This document shows, piece after piece, positions 15,991 to 24,731 of a stretch of 64,000 bases of DNA. Each line of letters opens with the position of its first letter. Within the stretch, counting starts at the first letter, position 1. A program made the translations under genes and the position numbers. The stretch lies in contig NZ_CP108581.1 of the NCBI RefSeq assembly GCF_036010665.1, positions 1,863,501 to 1,927,500 of the forward strand. The letters are read 5' to 3'. Source of the DNA: Microbispora sp. NBC_01189 (lineage in GTDB: Bacteria > Actinomycetota > Actinomycetes > Streptosporangiales > Streptosporangiaceae). Under the pieces are notes generated by a model, which was given only the letters and a program-made list of their open reading frames with translations, did no database searches and was not told the origin of the DNA.

Positions 15991-17277
15991 GTGACGTACG
16001 AGCCGAACCTCCTCCGCACCTCGGGCGGCGCGACGCCGCCCGTAGCGGGCCCCGCGGCCCTGCGCAGAGCGAACCTCTCGCTGGTGCTGCGCGAGCTGCG
16101 CGACCACGACTCCCTTTCCCGCGCCGACATCGCCGACGCGACCGGGCTCCACCGGGCCACCGTCTCCAACCTCATGGCCGAGCTGCTCGAACGGCGGCTG
16201 GTGCGGGAGGTCGGTGTCGAGCACGTGGGCGCGATCGGCCGGCCCAGAAGGGCCGTGGCAATGCACGGCGCGCACGTCGGCGCCCTCGGACTGGAGATCA
16301 ATGTCGACTACATCGCGGTCCACGGCACCGACCTCAGCGGCCGGGTGCTGGTCGAGCGCCGCGTGGCCTTCGACGCGATGGGCAGCGGCGCCGACAGAGC
16401 GGTCCGCCGCCTCGGGCTCGTCGCGAAGGAGGCAGCGGAGGCGTTGGAACGTGCCCGAGCCGTCCCCGCCGGCATCGCGGTGGCCGTCCCCGGCCTCGTG
16501 GACGTCGCGCGCGGCGTGGTGACGCTCGCCCCGAACCTCTACTGGCACGACCTGCCGCTGGCGGACGAACTGACCTCCATGCTCAGGCCGCTGGACGTTC
16601 CGGTGAGAGTGGACAACGACGCCAACCTCTCCGCGCTGGCCGAGTTCACCTCGGGCGTCGCCGCGGGCACGCCCGACCTGGTCTATCTCACCGGAGAGGT
16701 CGGCGTCGGCGGTGGCATCATCTCGGGCGGCAGGCTCCTGTGCGGAGCGGACGGCTACTCCGGCGAGGTCGGGCACCTGCGGGTCGACCCGAACGGCGAC
16801 CAGTGCGGCTGCGGCCGCGTCGGATGCTGGGAGACCAAGGTCGGGCTGGCCGCACTGGTCCGCGCGGCCATGCCGGAGCAGGCGTACGGGCTGCCCGGGA
16901 TGCCGGTGCCCGACCCCGACGAGCGCGTGGCCGACATCGCCCGGGGCCTGACGTCCGGCGACCGGCGCATGACGCAGGCGGTCGCGCAGGTCGGCCAGTG
17001 GCTCGGGCTCGGCGGCTCGATCCTGGCCAATCTGTTCAACCCCCGCGTGATCGTGATCGGAGGCTACTTCGCCTCGCTGGCTCAGTGGCTGCTGCCCCAC
17101 GCGCAGGACCAGCTGAACCGGCTGGTGGTGGCCGGCTCCGGCGCCCAGTGCCGGTTCGTCGCGTCCACGCTCGGCTTCGGCGCCGCGTCACGCGGCGCCG
17201 CGAGCATGGTGGTCGACCAGATCATCGCCGACCCGACCTCGATCCTCGATTCATTACCCCGGCCGGCAGTTCACTGA
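15991..17277 (+). CDS. ROK family transcriptional repressor, paralogue of the divergent gene
   Basis: 428 residues. The N-terminal helix-turn-helix (about 25-75) includes SRADIADATGLHRATVSNLM. The ROK domain has VDNDANLSALAEFTSG, LVYLTGEVGVGGGIISGG and zinc motif CGCGRVGCWETK. It lacks the DIGGTK loop, so it is a regulator. Long stretches are nearly identical to the neighbour, showing duplication. GTG 15991 has a GAGGA site 5 bases upstream. It is followed after 132 bp by the giant secreted sugar-oxidation gene, suggesting it controls that gene while its twin controls the ABC operon, or that they cross-regulate. Confidence 0.93.
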   Translation: MTYEPNLLRTSGGATPPVAGPAALRRANLSLVLRELRDHDSLSRADIADATGLHRATVSNLMAELLERRLVREVGVEHVGAIGRPRRAVAMHGAHVGALGLEINVDYIAVHGTDLSGRVLVERRVAFDAMGSGADRAVRRLGLVAKEAAEALERARAVPAGIAVAVPGLVDVARGVVTLAPNLYWHDLPLADELTSMLRPLDVPVRVDNDANLSALAEFTSGVAAGTPDLVYLTGEVGVGGGIISGGRLLCGADGYSGEVGHLRVDPNGDQCGCGRVGCWETKVGLAALVRAAMPEQAYGLPGMPVPDPDERVADIARGLTSGDRRMTQAVAQVGQWLGLGGSILANLFNPRVIVIGGYFASLAQWLLPHAQDQLNRLVVAGSGAQCRFVASTLGFGAASRGAASMVVDQIIADPTSILDSLPRPAVH

Positions 17278-17409
17278 CGGCCCCCACAGACCTGGAACGG
17301 CACCTTCCAGCACCCGAAACACCCCGGAATATCCACGACAACCAAGTGGCAACAAGCGCGGCGGCGCGCGCCTTGCCTGACCTTCCCCCCAGTCAGGAAA
17401 GGGTTCTCC

Positions 17410-20400
17410 ATGTCTCCACGTTCTCGAACGTGGGCCAGGCTGCTCAACGCGGCCCTGCCAACCAACGGACAACGTCCGAAACGATTCAGTGCGGCGACGA
17501 CGGCCATCGCCCTCGCCGCGCCTGTGATCACGCTCCTCGCGACGCCGGTGGCCGCCCAGGCCGCCACGACGGCGGCCGCGGCGGCCCCCGATTTCAAGGT
17601 GCTCGTCTTCTCGAAGACGACCGGGTTCCGGCACGACTCGATCCCCGAGGGGATCGCGGCGGTGCAGAAGCTCGGCCAGGAGAACAACTTCGCGGTCGAC
17701 GCGACCGAGGACAGCGCGGCGTTCACCGACGCCAACCTCGCGCAGTACCAGGCCGTGGTGTTCATGTCCACGACCGGCGACCCGGTGAGCACGCCGGATC
17801 AGCAGGCCGCGTTCCAGCGCTACATCCAGAAGGGCGGCGGCTACGTCGGCGTCCACGCCGCGGCTGACAGCGGCTACAACTGGGCGTGGTACGGCAAGCT
17901 GGTGGGTGCGTACTTCAAGCAGCACCCGGCGATCCAGCAGGCCACCATCAAGGTCGAGGACCCGGCGCACCCGTCCACCAAGGACCTGCCGACGTCGTGG
18001 ACCCGCACGGACGAGTGGTACGACTTCCAGTCGAACCCTCGCGCCAACGTGCACGTGCTGACGTCGATGGACGAGAAGTCCTACACCGGCGGCACGATGG
18101 GCGTCGACCACCCGAACTCGTGGTGTCAGGACTACGACGGTGGCCGCTCGTGGTACACCGCGCTCGGTCACTCGAAGGCGAACTACAGCGAGCCGCTGTT
18201 CGTGAAGATGCTCCTGGGCGGCATCAAGACCGCCGCGGGTGCGGAGAAGGCCGACTGCTCGGCCTCGCAGAGCGGCAGCTTCGAGAAGGTCGCCCTGGAC
18301 AACAAGACGTCCAACCCGATGATGGTGGACGTCGCCAAGGACGGCCGGGTCTTCTACATCGACCGGCTCGGCGACGTGCGGATCATCAAGCCCACCGGCG
18401 GCACCGTGACGGCGGCGCACCTGAACGTGTTCACCGCCAACGAGAGCGGTCTGCTCGGCATGGCGCTGGACCCCGCCTTCGCCACCAACAAGTGGATCTA
18501 CCTTTACTACTCGCCCGCGGGCTCGGAGAACGTCGACCGGCTGAGCCGGTTCACCGTCACCGGGGACACCCTGGACATGGCGAGTGAGAAGAAGGTCATG
18601 GACGTGCCGGTGCAGCGGGCCGAGTGCTGCCACCACGGCGGCGGCCTGGTGATCGACCCCAAGACCGGCAACCTGTGGCTGGCAACGGGTGACAACACCA
18701 ACCCCTTCGCCTCCGACAACTACACGCCGATCGACGAGCAGCCGGGCCGGTCCTCGTGGGACGCCCAGCGCTCCTCGGGCAACACCAACAGCCTGAGCGG
18801 CAAGCTGCTGCGCATCCACCCCGAGGCCGACGGCACCTACACCGTCCCGTCGGGCAACCTGTTCGCCCCGGGCACGGACAAGACCAAGCCGGAGATCTAC
18901 GGCATGGGCTTCCGTAACCCGTTCCGGATCGGGCTGGACCCCAAGACCGGCAAGATCATGCTGGGTGAGTACGGCCCCGACGCCAACGTCGCCAGCGCCA
19001 CGCGTGGCCCGCAGAACACGGTGGAGTGGAACCTCATCTCCAAGCCGGGCAACTACGGCTGGCCGTACTGCCTCGGCAACAACACCCCCTTCATCGACTA
19101 CAACTTCGCCACGAAGCAGTCGACGGGGGTTGCCTTCAACTGCGCGGCTCCGGTCAACGACTCGCCGAACAACACCGGCCTGACCAACCTGCCGGCCGCG
19201 ATCCCTGCCACGGTCTACTACCACTACTCCAGGGACGCGAACGTCTTCCCGGAGCTGAGCGGTGGCGCGCCGATGGGCGGCCCGGTCTACCGCTACGACG
19301 CCAACCTGCAGTCGACCACGAAGTGGCCGGCGTACTGGGATGGCAAGGCCATGTTCGGTGAGTGGAACAACAACCAGATCTTCTCGTTCCAGCTCAACGA
19401 GGACGCCTCCTCGCTCGTCAAGATCAACCGGATCCTTCAGACCCTGAGCTTCAAGAAGCCCATGGACATGAAGTTCGGTCCCGACGGCGCTCTCTACCTG
19501 ATCGAGTGGGGCTCGGGCTTCGGCGGCGACAACGCCGACTCCGGCGTCTACCGCATCGACTACGTCAAGGGCGTCCGGCCCCCGACGGCCGTCGCCGGCG
19601 CGGACAAGACGGACGGCCCGACGCCGCTGACCGTCAAGTTCAGCAGCGACGGCTCGAAGGACCCGGACGGCAAGGCGATCACCTACGCCTGGGACTTCGA
19701 CGGTAACGGCACGACCGACTCCACCGCGGCCAACCCCACCTACACCTACACCCAGGCCGGCGAGTTCAACGCGGTCCTGACCGTGACGAACGCCGACGGT
19801 CTGACCGGCAAGGCGAGTGTGACGATCAACGCGGGCAACACCAAGCCCGTGGTCACGGTCGACGTGCCGTCGAGCGGCTCGTTCTTCGAGTTCGGCGACC
19901 AGGTGAAGTTCAAGGTCACCGTCACCGACGCCGAGGACGGCACGATCGACTGCGCGAAGGTGCAGATCCAGGCGATCCTGGGTCACGACACCCACGGTCA
20001 CCCGCTCGACCAGATGACCGGGTGCGAGGGCACCGTGCAGACCGCGATGGGCGGCCACGGTGAGTACGACAACCTGTTCTACGTGATCGAGGCCAGCTAC
20101 ACCGACAAGGGCGCCGGGTCGGCCAAGCCGCTCACCGGGCGGGGTCAGGTCATCCTGCAGCCCAAGCACAAGCAGGCCGAGCACTTCAACGCCACCGGCC
20201 GCGTCACCGGCGGCGTGGGCACCGACGCCGCGGGCGTCACGGTCGAGGACACGACCGACACCGCGGGCGGCAACAAGGCCATCGCCAGCATCCAGGACGG
20301 CGACTGGTGGTCGTTCGACCCGGTGAACCTGACCGGCATGACCGCCATCCGTCTCCGGGCCTCCTCGGCCGGCGCCGGCGGCACCGTGCAGATCCGGCAG

Positions 20401-22722
20401 GGCAACCCCGACGACGGCACGCTGATCGGCTCGGTGGACATCACGCCCACCGGCAACTGGCAGACGTTCAAGGACGTCACGGTCAACCTGACCAGCCCGC
20501 CGACGACCAGCGGTCCGCTGTACTTCGTCGTGCGCAAGCCGGCGAGCGCGGCCAACAACGCCTTCCTGCTCAACTTCAACTGGGTCGACTTCATCGGCAA
20601 GGGCGCCACGGAGAACCAGCGCCCGATCGTGACCGCGACGGCGAACCCGGTCTCGGGCGTCGCGCCGCTGAAGGTCGACTTCACCTCGACCGCCACCGAC
20701 CCCGAGGGTGACGCGATCACCTACAAGTGGAACTTCGGAGTCAACGGCGCGCCGCAGCCCACCACGGCCAACGCGAGCTACACCTACACCGCCCCGGGCA
20801 CCTACACCGCCACGGTGACGGTGACCGACGCCAAGGGCGCCGCCGGCACCGCTCAGGTGCAGGTCAAGGTGAACGCGCCGAACACGGTGTGCTTCAGCGG
20901 ACGTTCGGACGACTTCCTGGGCAACCAGCTCGACCGGGACCGCTGGTCGGTCATCCGGGAGAACCAGGACCTGCGGGTCGCCGACGGCAGCCTGATCATC
21001 CCGACCTCGGCCACCGACATCTACCAGACGACCAACAACACGCCGAACATCGTCGTGCAGCCGATGCCGTCGGGCGCCTGGACGGCCACCGCCAAGCTCA
21101 CGCTGAAGGCGCAGGACGCCTACCAGCAGGCCGGCCTGGTCATCTACGGGGACGACGACAACTACGCCAAGATGGTGCTGCAGGGCCGGTCGACCAACGG
21201 GTCGAACCACGCCAACCGCGTCTTCCAGTTCATCCGGGAGGACAAGGGCGCGCCGAACGAGGTGACGGCGAGCAACACGGCCCAGCTCGGGGACGCCTAC
21301 CCCGACACGGTGTACGTGCGGTTCATCAGTGACGGCACCAACATCACCGCGCACTACTCCTCGGACGGCACCACCTTCACGGCGATGTCGGAGACCAAGC
21401 CGCTCGCCGGGATCTCCAACCCGAAGATCGGCATGATCTCGCTGGCCGGGGCCAACCACCCGGTGGTGGACGCGGCCTTCGACTGGTTCCAGATCACGCC
21501 GGACGACAAGGCGACCGCGCCGACGCCGGACGACGACTTCAACGGCAGCTCGCTCGACCTCTGCCGCTGGAACCAGAACGTGCGTTACGACGCCACGGCC
21601 GCTCGGGTGACCGGTGGCAACCTGGAGATCGACACGGCCACGGGTGACATCTACGGGACGCCCAACGACGGCACGAAGAACTTCATCCTCCAGACCGCGC
21701 CGAGCGGTGACTGGACGCTGGAGACCAAGGTCGACGGCTCGGCGCTCAACGAGCGCTACCAGCAGGGCGGCCTGATCGTCTACGGCGACGACGACAACTA
21801 CGTGAAGTTCGACTTCGTCACCACCAACGCCGCAGGGTCGTCGGTGGCGCGGACGATCGAGCTCCGCAGCGAGGTCGGCGGCGTCGTGCAGAACCCGCAG
21901 CCGCAGATCGCCAACCGCACCACCGGCGTGTGGTGGCTGCGCCTGAAGAAGGTGGGCGACAGCTTCACCGGCGCCTACTCCTCCGACGGCACCACCTGGA
22001 CCGACCTGACCACCAGCGGCACGATCACCGCGGTGAAGAACAGCGCCGTGGCGAACGCGTCGAAGGTCGGCGTCTACACCATCGGCACCGCCCAGGCGGC
22101 GTCCAAGACGGTCAAGTTCGACTACTTCAAGCTCGTCAAGGCGGGTAGCGAGGACAAGACCGCTCCGGTGACCACCGCGACGACCAACCCGGCGCAGCCG
22201 GAGGGCGGCTCGTTCACCGGTCCGGTCACGGTCACGCTGAACGCGGTCGACGAGGCCGGCGGCAGCGGTGTGGCCAAGACCGAGTACGCGCTGGACGGCG
22301 GCGCCTGGACGGCTTACACCGTCCCGGTCACCGTCTCCGGCGACGGCCAGCACCAGCTGACCTACCGCTCGACCGACAAGGCGGGCAACGTCGAGGCGAT
22401 CAAGACGCTCACGCTGACGATCGCCACGCCGAAGGTCAAGCTGACCGTCACCGCGGTCCCCCGCTGCATCGGCAGCACGGCGTACCTGGCGGTCACGGCC
22501 GTCAACGCCGGTGACGTGCCGGCGACGGTGAAGCTGGAGACCTCGTTCGGTTCGCAGACCGTGACCGACGTGGCTCCGGGCAAGCAGGCCTACCAGTCCT
22601 TCAACACCCGGACCACCCAGTTCGCCGCCGGCAAGGCCACGGTGACCGGCACCGCCACCATCGGCGGCAAGCAGGTCACCACGTCCTACGACGCGGCCTA
22701 CCCCGCGGCCAGCTGCGGCTGA
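17410..22722 (+). CDS. Secreted ThuA / PQQ-type sugar dehydrogenase / PKD / CBM multidomain protein
   Basis: 1770 residues. Residues 1-56 form a long signal peptide ending AAQAATTA. About 62-280 is a ThuA domain (VLVFSKTTGFRHDSI, GGGYVGVHAAADS). About 290-720 is a glucose/sorbosone dehydrogenase beta-propeller (HHGGGLVIDPKTGNLW, GMGFRNPFRIGLDP). PKD domains lie at about 723-810 and 1068-1154, an Ig-like domain at 811-914 and a CBM6-like sheet at 920-1066. Two DUF1349/concanavalin-like domains follow at 1160-1366 and 1375-1577, then an OmpL47-like Ig domain to 1672 and a cysteine-bearing end. It is probably an extracellular sugar oxidant that binds polysaccharide. The real substrate and the PQQ requirement are unproven. 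ATG 17410 has an AGGAAAGG site. Confidence 0.88.
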   Translation: MSPRSRTWARLLNAALPTNGQRPKRFSAATTAIALAAPVITLLATPVAAQAATTAAAAAPDFKVLVFSKTTGFRHDSIPEGIAAVQKLGQENNFAVDATEDSAAFTDANLAQYQAVVFMSTTGDPVSTPDQQAAFQRYIQKGGGYVGVHAAADSGYNWAWYGKLVGAYFKQHPAIQQATIKVEDPAHPSTKDLPTSWTRTDEWYDFQSNPRANVHVLTSMDEKSYTGGTMGVDHPNSWCQDYDGGRSWYTALGHSKANYSEPLFVKMLLGGIKTAAGAEKADCSASQSGSFEKVALDNKTSNPMMVDVAKDGRVFYIDRLGDVRIIKPTGGTVTAAHLNVFTANESGLLGMALDPAFATNKWIYLYYSPAGSENVDRLSRFTVTGDTLDMASEKKVMDVPVQRAECCHHGGGLVIDPKTGNLWLATGDNTNPFASDNYTPIDEQPGRSSWDAQRSSGNTNSLSGKLLRIHPEADGTYTVPSGNLFAPGTDKTKPEIYGMGFRNPFRIGLDPKTGKIMLGEYGPDANVASATRGPQNTVEWNLISKPGNYGWPYCLGNNTPFIDYNFATKQSTGVAFNCAAPVNDSPNNTGLTNLPAAIPATVYYHYSRDANVFPELSGGAPMGGPVYRYDANLQSTTKWPAYWDGKAMFGEWNNNQIFSFQLNEDASSLVKINRILQTLSFKKPMDMKFGPDGALYLIEWGSGFGGDNADSGVYRIDYVKGVRPPTAVAGADKTDGPTPLTVKFSSDGSKDPDGKAITYAWDFDGNGTTDSTAANPTYTYTQAGEFNAVLTVTNADGLTGKASVTINAGNTKPVVTVDVPSSGSFFEFGDQVKFKVTVTDAEDGTIDCAKVQIQAILGHDTHGHPLDQMTGCEGTVQTAMGGHGEYDNLFYVIEASYTDKGAGSAKPLTGRGQVILQPKHKQAEHFNATGRVTGGVGTDAAGVTVEDTTDTAGGNKAIASIQDGDWWSFDPVNLTGMTAIRLRASSAGAGGTVQIRQGNPDDGTLIGSVDITPTGNWQTFKDVTVNLTSPPTTSGPLYFVVRKPASAANNAFLLNFNWVDFIGKGATENQRPIVTATANPVSGVAPLKVDFTSTATDPEGDAITYKWNFGVNGAPQPTTANASYTYTAPGTYTATVTVTDAKGAAGTAQVQVKVNAPNTVCFSGRSDDFLGNQLDRDRWSVIRENQDLRVADGSLIIPTSATDIYQTTNNTPNIVVQPMPSGAWTATAKLTLKAQDAYQQAGLVIYGDDDNYAKMVLQGRSTNGSNHANRVFQFIREDKGAPNEVTASNTAQLGDAYPDTVYVRFISDGTNITAHYSSDGTTFTAMSETKPLAGISNPKIGMISLAGANHPVVDAAFDWFQITPDDKATAPTPDDDFNGSSLDLCRWNQNVRYDATAARVTGGNLEIDTATGDIYGTPNDGTKNFILQTAPSGDWTLETKVDGSALNERYQQGGLIVYGDDDNYVKFDFVTTNAAGSSVARTIELRSEVGGVVQNPQPQIANRTTGVWWLRLKKVGDSFTGAYSSDGTTWTDLTTSGTITAVKNSAVANASKVGVYTIGTAQAASKTVKFDYFKLVKAGSEDKTAPVTTATTNPAQPEGGSFTGPVTVTLNAVDEAGGSGVAKTEYALDGGAWTAYTVPVTVSGDGQHQLTYRSTDKAGNVEAIKTLTLTIATPKVKLTVTAVPRCIGSTAYLAVTAVNAGDVPATVKLETSFGSQTVTDVAPGKQAYQSFNTRTTQFAAGKATVTGTATIGGKQVTTSYDAAYPAASCG

Positions 22723-22774
22723 CCGCACCGGTGGTGACAAGGCGCACGCGCTGACCCACCACCACAGCACAACC

Positions 22775-22806
22775 GGGGCCGGCCGGCACAACAGCCGGCC
22801 GGCCCC
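22775..22806 (+). terminator. Hairpin after the giant secreted protein gene
   Basis: GGGGCCGGCCGGC (22775-22787) pairs perfectly with 22794-22806 across ACAACA: a 13-bp GC-only stem 53 bp after the stop. It should terminate or attenuate transcription before the WxL-like gene. Confidence 0.75.
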
Positions 22807-22835
22807 GCCACCACATAAATCGGAGTAATCACCCC

Positions 22836-23468
22836 ATGCGAATGACCCGCACCACCCAGATACTCGCCGCCTCCGTGCTCGGCCTCACCCTCACCGGCCT
22901 CAGCGTCTCCCCCGCCCTCGCCGGCGACGGGCCCAGCGACGGCATCGACGTCTCCGTCACCATCACCCCCACCACCACCCCCGGCCAGGTCTCCATGACC
23001 GTCGCCGACAACAACGGCGTCTCCCTCCAGGAGAACGGCTCCGACGCCGCCGCCCGCCAGTTCGTCGGCACCCTGCCCACCGTCACCGTCACCGACACCC
23101 GCCAGCCCGACGAGATCCCCGCCGGCGACTTCTGGGCCGTCGTCGGCCAGGCCAGCGCGTTCACCGCCACCGGCAGCGCCGCACCCCCCATCGGCCCCCA
23201 GTACCTCGGCTGGAAGCCCCGCCTGCTGACCGACAGCACCACCGGCGCCGTCTCCGCCGGCGAACCCATCTCCAGCGTCGTCTCCGACGGCACCGGAGCC
23301 CCCAACGTCGGTCTCCAGGGCCAGGAGCTCCTCGTCTCCACCGCCGACTCCGCCACCGAGATCGGCACCTCGAAGGTCAACGCCGACCTCGCCCTGCGCA
23401 CCCCCGTCGACGTCGCCGCCGGCCAGTACCACTCCACCCTCACGCTTTCACTGTTCAACCAGTCCTGA
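22836..23468 (+). CDS. Secreted WxL-like domain protein
   Basis: 210 residues. The signal peptide (about 1-30) ends SVSPALA. The mature part is a beta-rich domain with GDFWAVVGQASAFTATG and, further on, LGWKPRLL, followed by a DLALRTPVDVAAGQY end. Paired Trp-x-(Val/Leu) and GWxP segments with this spacing resemble the WxL domain, which in Firmicutes binds peptidoglycan non-covalently. The DUF916 gene next door supports this, because WxL proteins and DUF916 proteins are partners. No transmembrane helix or sortase motif is present. ATG 22836 has a GGAG site about 10 bases upstream. Confidence 0.7.
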   Translation: MRMTRTTQILAASVLGLTLTGLSVSPALAGDGPSDGIDVSVTITPTTTPGQVSMTVADNNGVSLQENGSDAAARQFVGTLPTVTVTDTRQPDEIPAGDFWAVVGQASAFTATGSAAPPIGPQYLGWKPRLLTDSTTGAVSAGEPISSVVSDGTGAPNVGLQGQELLVSTADSATEIGTSKVNADLALRTPVDVAAGQYHSTLTLSLFNQS

Positions 23469-23518
23469 TCCGTCCGGGAGACATCCCGAAGAGGCAGGAA
23501 CCGACCGCCCCAGTGCGA

Positions 23519-23560
23519 ACGTCCGGAACGTGTGCGAGTCTGACTCAACGTTCCGGACGT
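23519..23560 (+). promoter_or_regulatory. Inverted repeat between WxL-like and DUF916 genes
   Basis: ACGTCCGGAACGT (23519-23531) and ACGTTCCGGACGT (23548-23560) are perfect inverses; past one mismatch the stem extends by three more pairs. The loop is 16 nt. It ends 25 bp before the GTG of the DUF916 gene. It may be a terminator/attenuator after the WxL-like gene or an operator. No T-run follows. Confidence 0.6.
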
Positions 23561-23585
23561 CCGCATTGAGACAGGAGACACCTCT

Positions 23586-24611
23586 GTGACCAAGAGCCGT
23601 TCGCGGGGCGCCCTCGCCCTCCTCGCCGTGCTTCACGCTGTCGGCGCGACCGTCTTGGTCGCCCTGGTCGCGTTCGCCACCCCGGCGAGCGCCGACACCA
23701 CCTGGTCGGTCGTGCCGGCCGACACCAAAGGCCCCGACGGCCGCAGCGTCATCGACATCGATCTCGCCAGCGGGCAGCAGGTGACCGAGCACATCGCGGT
23801 CATCAACCGCTCCACCCAGCCCGTCGACTTCGCCATCGACGCCAACGACGGCTACCTCACCGCCAAGGGCTACTTCGACATGCGGCCCTCGGACGTCAAG
23901 CCGACCGACGGCGGCTCGTGGATCGAGCTCCCCGAGAAGGTGACCATCGACGGCGGAGCCACCGCCGTCGTGCCCGTCAAGGTCTCGATCCCCCAGAACG
24001 CGACGCCGGGAGACCACCCCGCGGGGGTCACCGCGTCCATCGACACCGTCTCCGGCCAGGTGCGCGTCCAGAACCGGGTGGGCGTCCGCCTGAACATCCG
24101 GGTGACCGGCGACTACATGGCCAAGATCGCCGTGACCGGCCTGCGGGCCGACTACCACTGGTCGTGGAACCCCTTCGCCCCGGGCACGGTCGACGTGAGC
24201 TACACCCTCGCCAACGTCGGCAACGTCCGGCTGGCGCCGGACGCCCGGGTCCTGACGTCCACGTTGGTGGGTGAGAGCGTCTGGGACGACAAGTCCGAGG
24301 CCAAGGCCAGAGAGATCATGCCGGGCGGCAGCCGTAGTTTCAGCGCACGGGTGACCGGCGCCTGGCCGATGGGATCGATCGACACGACGATCATGGCGAT
24401 CCCCGCTCCCGCGGGCAAGCCGCTCCCGGGCATCACCGCCGAGCGGGTGGCGAGCGTCACCTCTCTGTGGGCGCTGCCGTGGCCGCAGCTGGCTCTCCTC
24501 GCTCTCATCGTCCTCGTCCTGGTCGCCGTCCGGGTATCGGCTGTCCTGCGCCGCAGGCGGAGGGAGAAGCTGCTCGTCATGGACGGCCGGAGCACCCCGC
24601 TCAGCGCGTGA
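23586..24611 (+). CDS. DUF916 (WxL-interacting-like) membrane-anchored surface protein
   Basis: 341 residues. The signal peptide (about 1-36) ends TPASA. A DUF916 domain (about 38-175) has the characteristic VVPADTKGPDGR, ASGQQVTEHIAVINRS, DGYLT and VPVKVSIPQNATPGDHPAGV. A second beta domain follows (about 180-295). A C-terminal helix (LALLALIVLVLVAVRVSAVL) with a basic RRRRREK tail anchors it in the membrane. DUF916 proteins pair with WxL proteins at Gram-positive surfaces. The GTG start has an AGGAG site 7-8 bases upstream. Adjacent secreted genes suggest one surface complex. Confidence 0.85.
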   Translation: MTKSRSRGALALLAVLHAVGATVLVALVAFATPASADTTWSVVPADTKGPDGRSVIDIDLASGQQVTEHIAVINRSTQPVDFAIDANDGYLTAKGYFDMRPSDVKPTDGGSWIELPEKVTIDGGATAVVPVKVSIPQNATPGDHPAGVTASIDTVSGQVRVQNRVGVRLNIRVTGDYMAKIAVTGLRADYHWSWNPFAPGTVDVSYTLANVGNVRLAPDARVLTSTLVGESVWDDKSEAKAREIMPGGSRSFSARVTGAWPMGSIDTTIMAIPAPAGKPLPGITAERVASVTSLWALPWPQLALLALIVLVLVAVRVSAVLRRRRREKLLVMDGRSTPLSA

Positions 24612-24731
24612 GCGCGCGGTGCCACGTCCACGAAACGCCCCCCAGCACCACCCCGGCGAACCACCCCGAGAACCGCCCCGAGAACCACCCCTGAACGACC
24701 CGAAGGAACGACCCGAAGGGCAGCACCACTC
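24612..24731 (+). repeat. Spacer with short tandem repeats
   Basis: A 12-bp unit, GAACCACCCCGA with variants, occurs three times from 24658. GAACGACCCGAAG then occurs twice (24693-24705, 24706-24718). The spacer separates the DUF916 gene from the next membrane protein gene and may hold a weak ribosome site near its end. Confidence 0.7.

Noticed and set aside
14446..17277. ROK genes as active sugar kinases
   Set aside because: Both carry an N-terminal HTH and lack the DIGGTK phosphate loop, unlike the ROK protein at 57752.
17254..22791. Very long open frame (1845 codons) on the strand opposite the giant secreted gene
   Set aside because: It follows from strong third-position GC bias. Composition is Val/Arg/Gly/Asp/His-rich without domains, signal or ribosome site.
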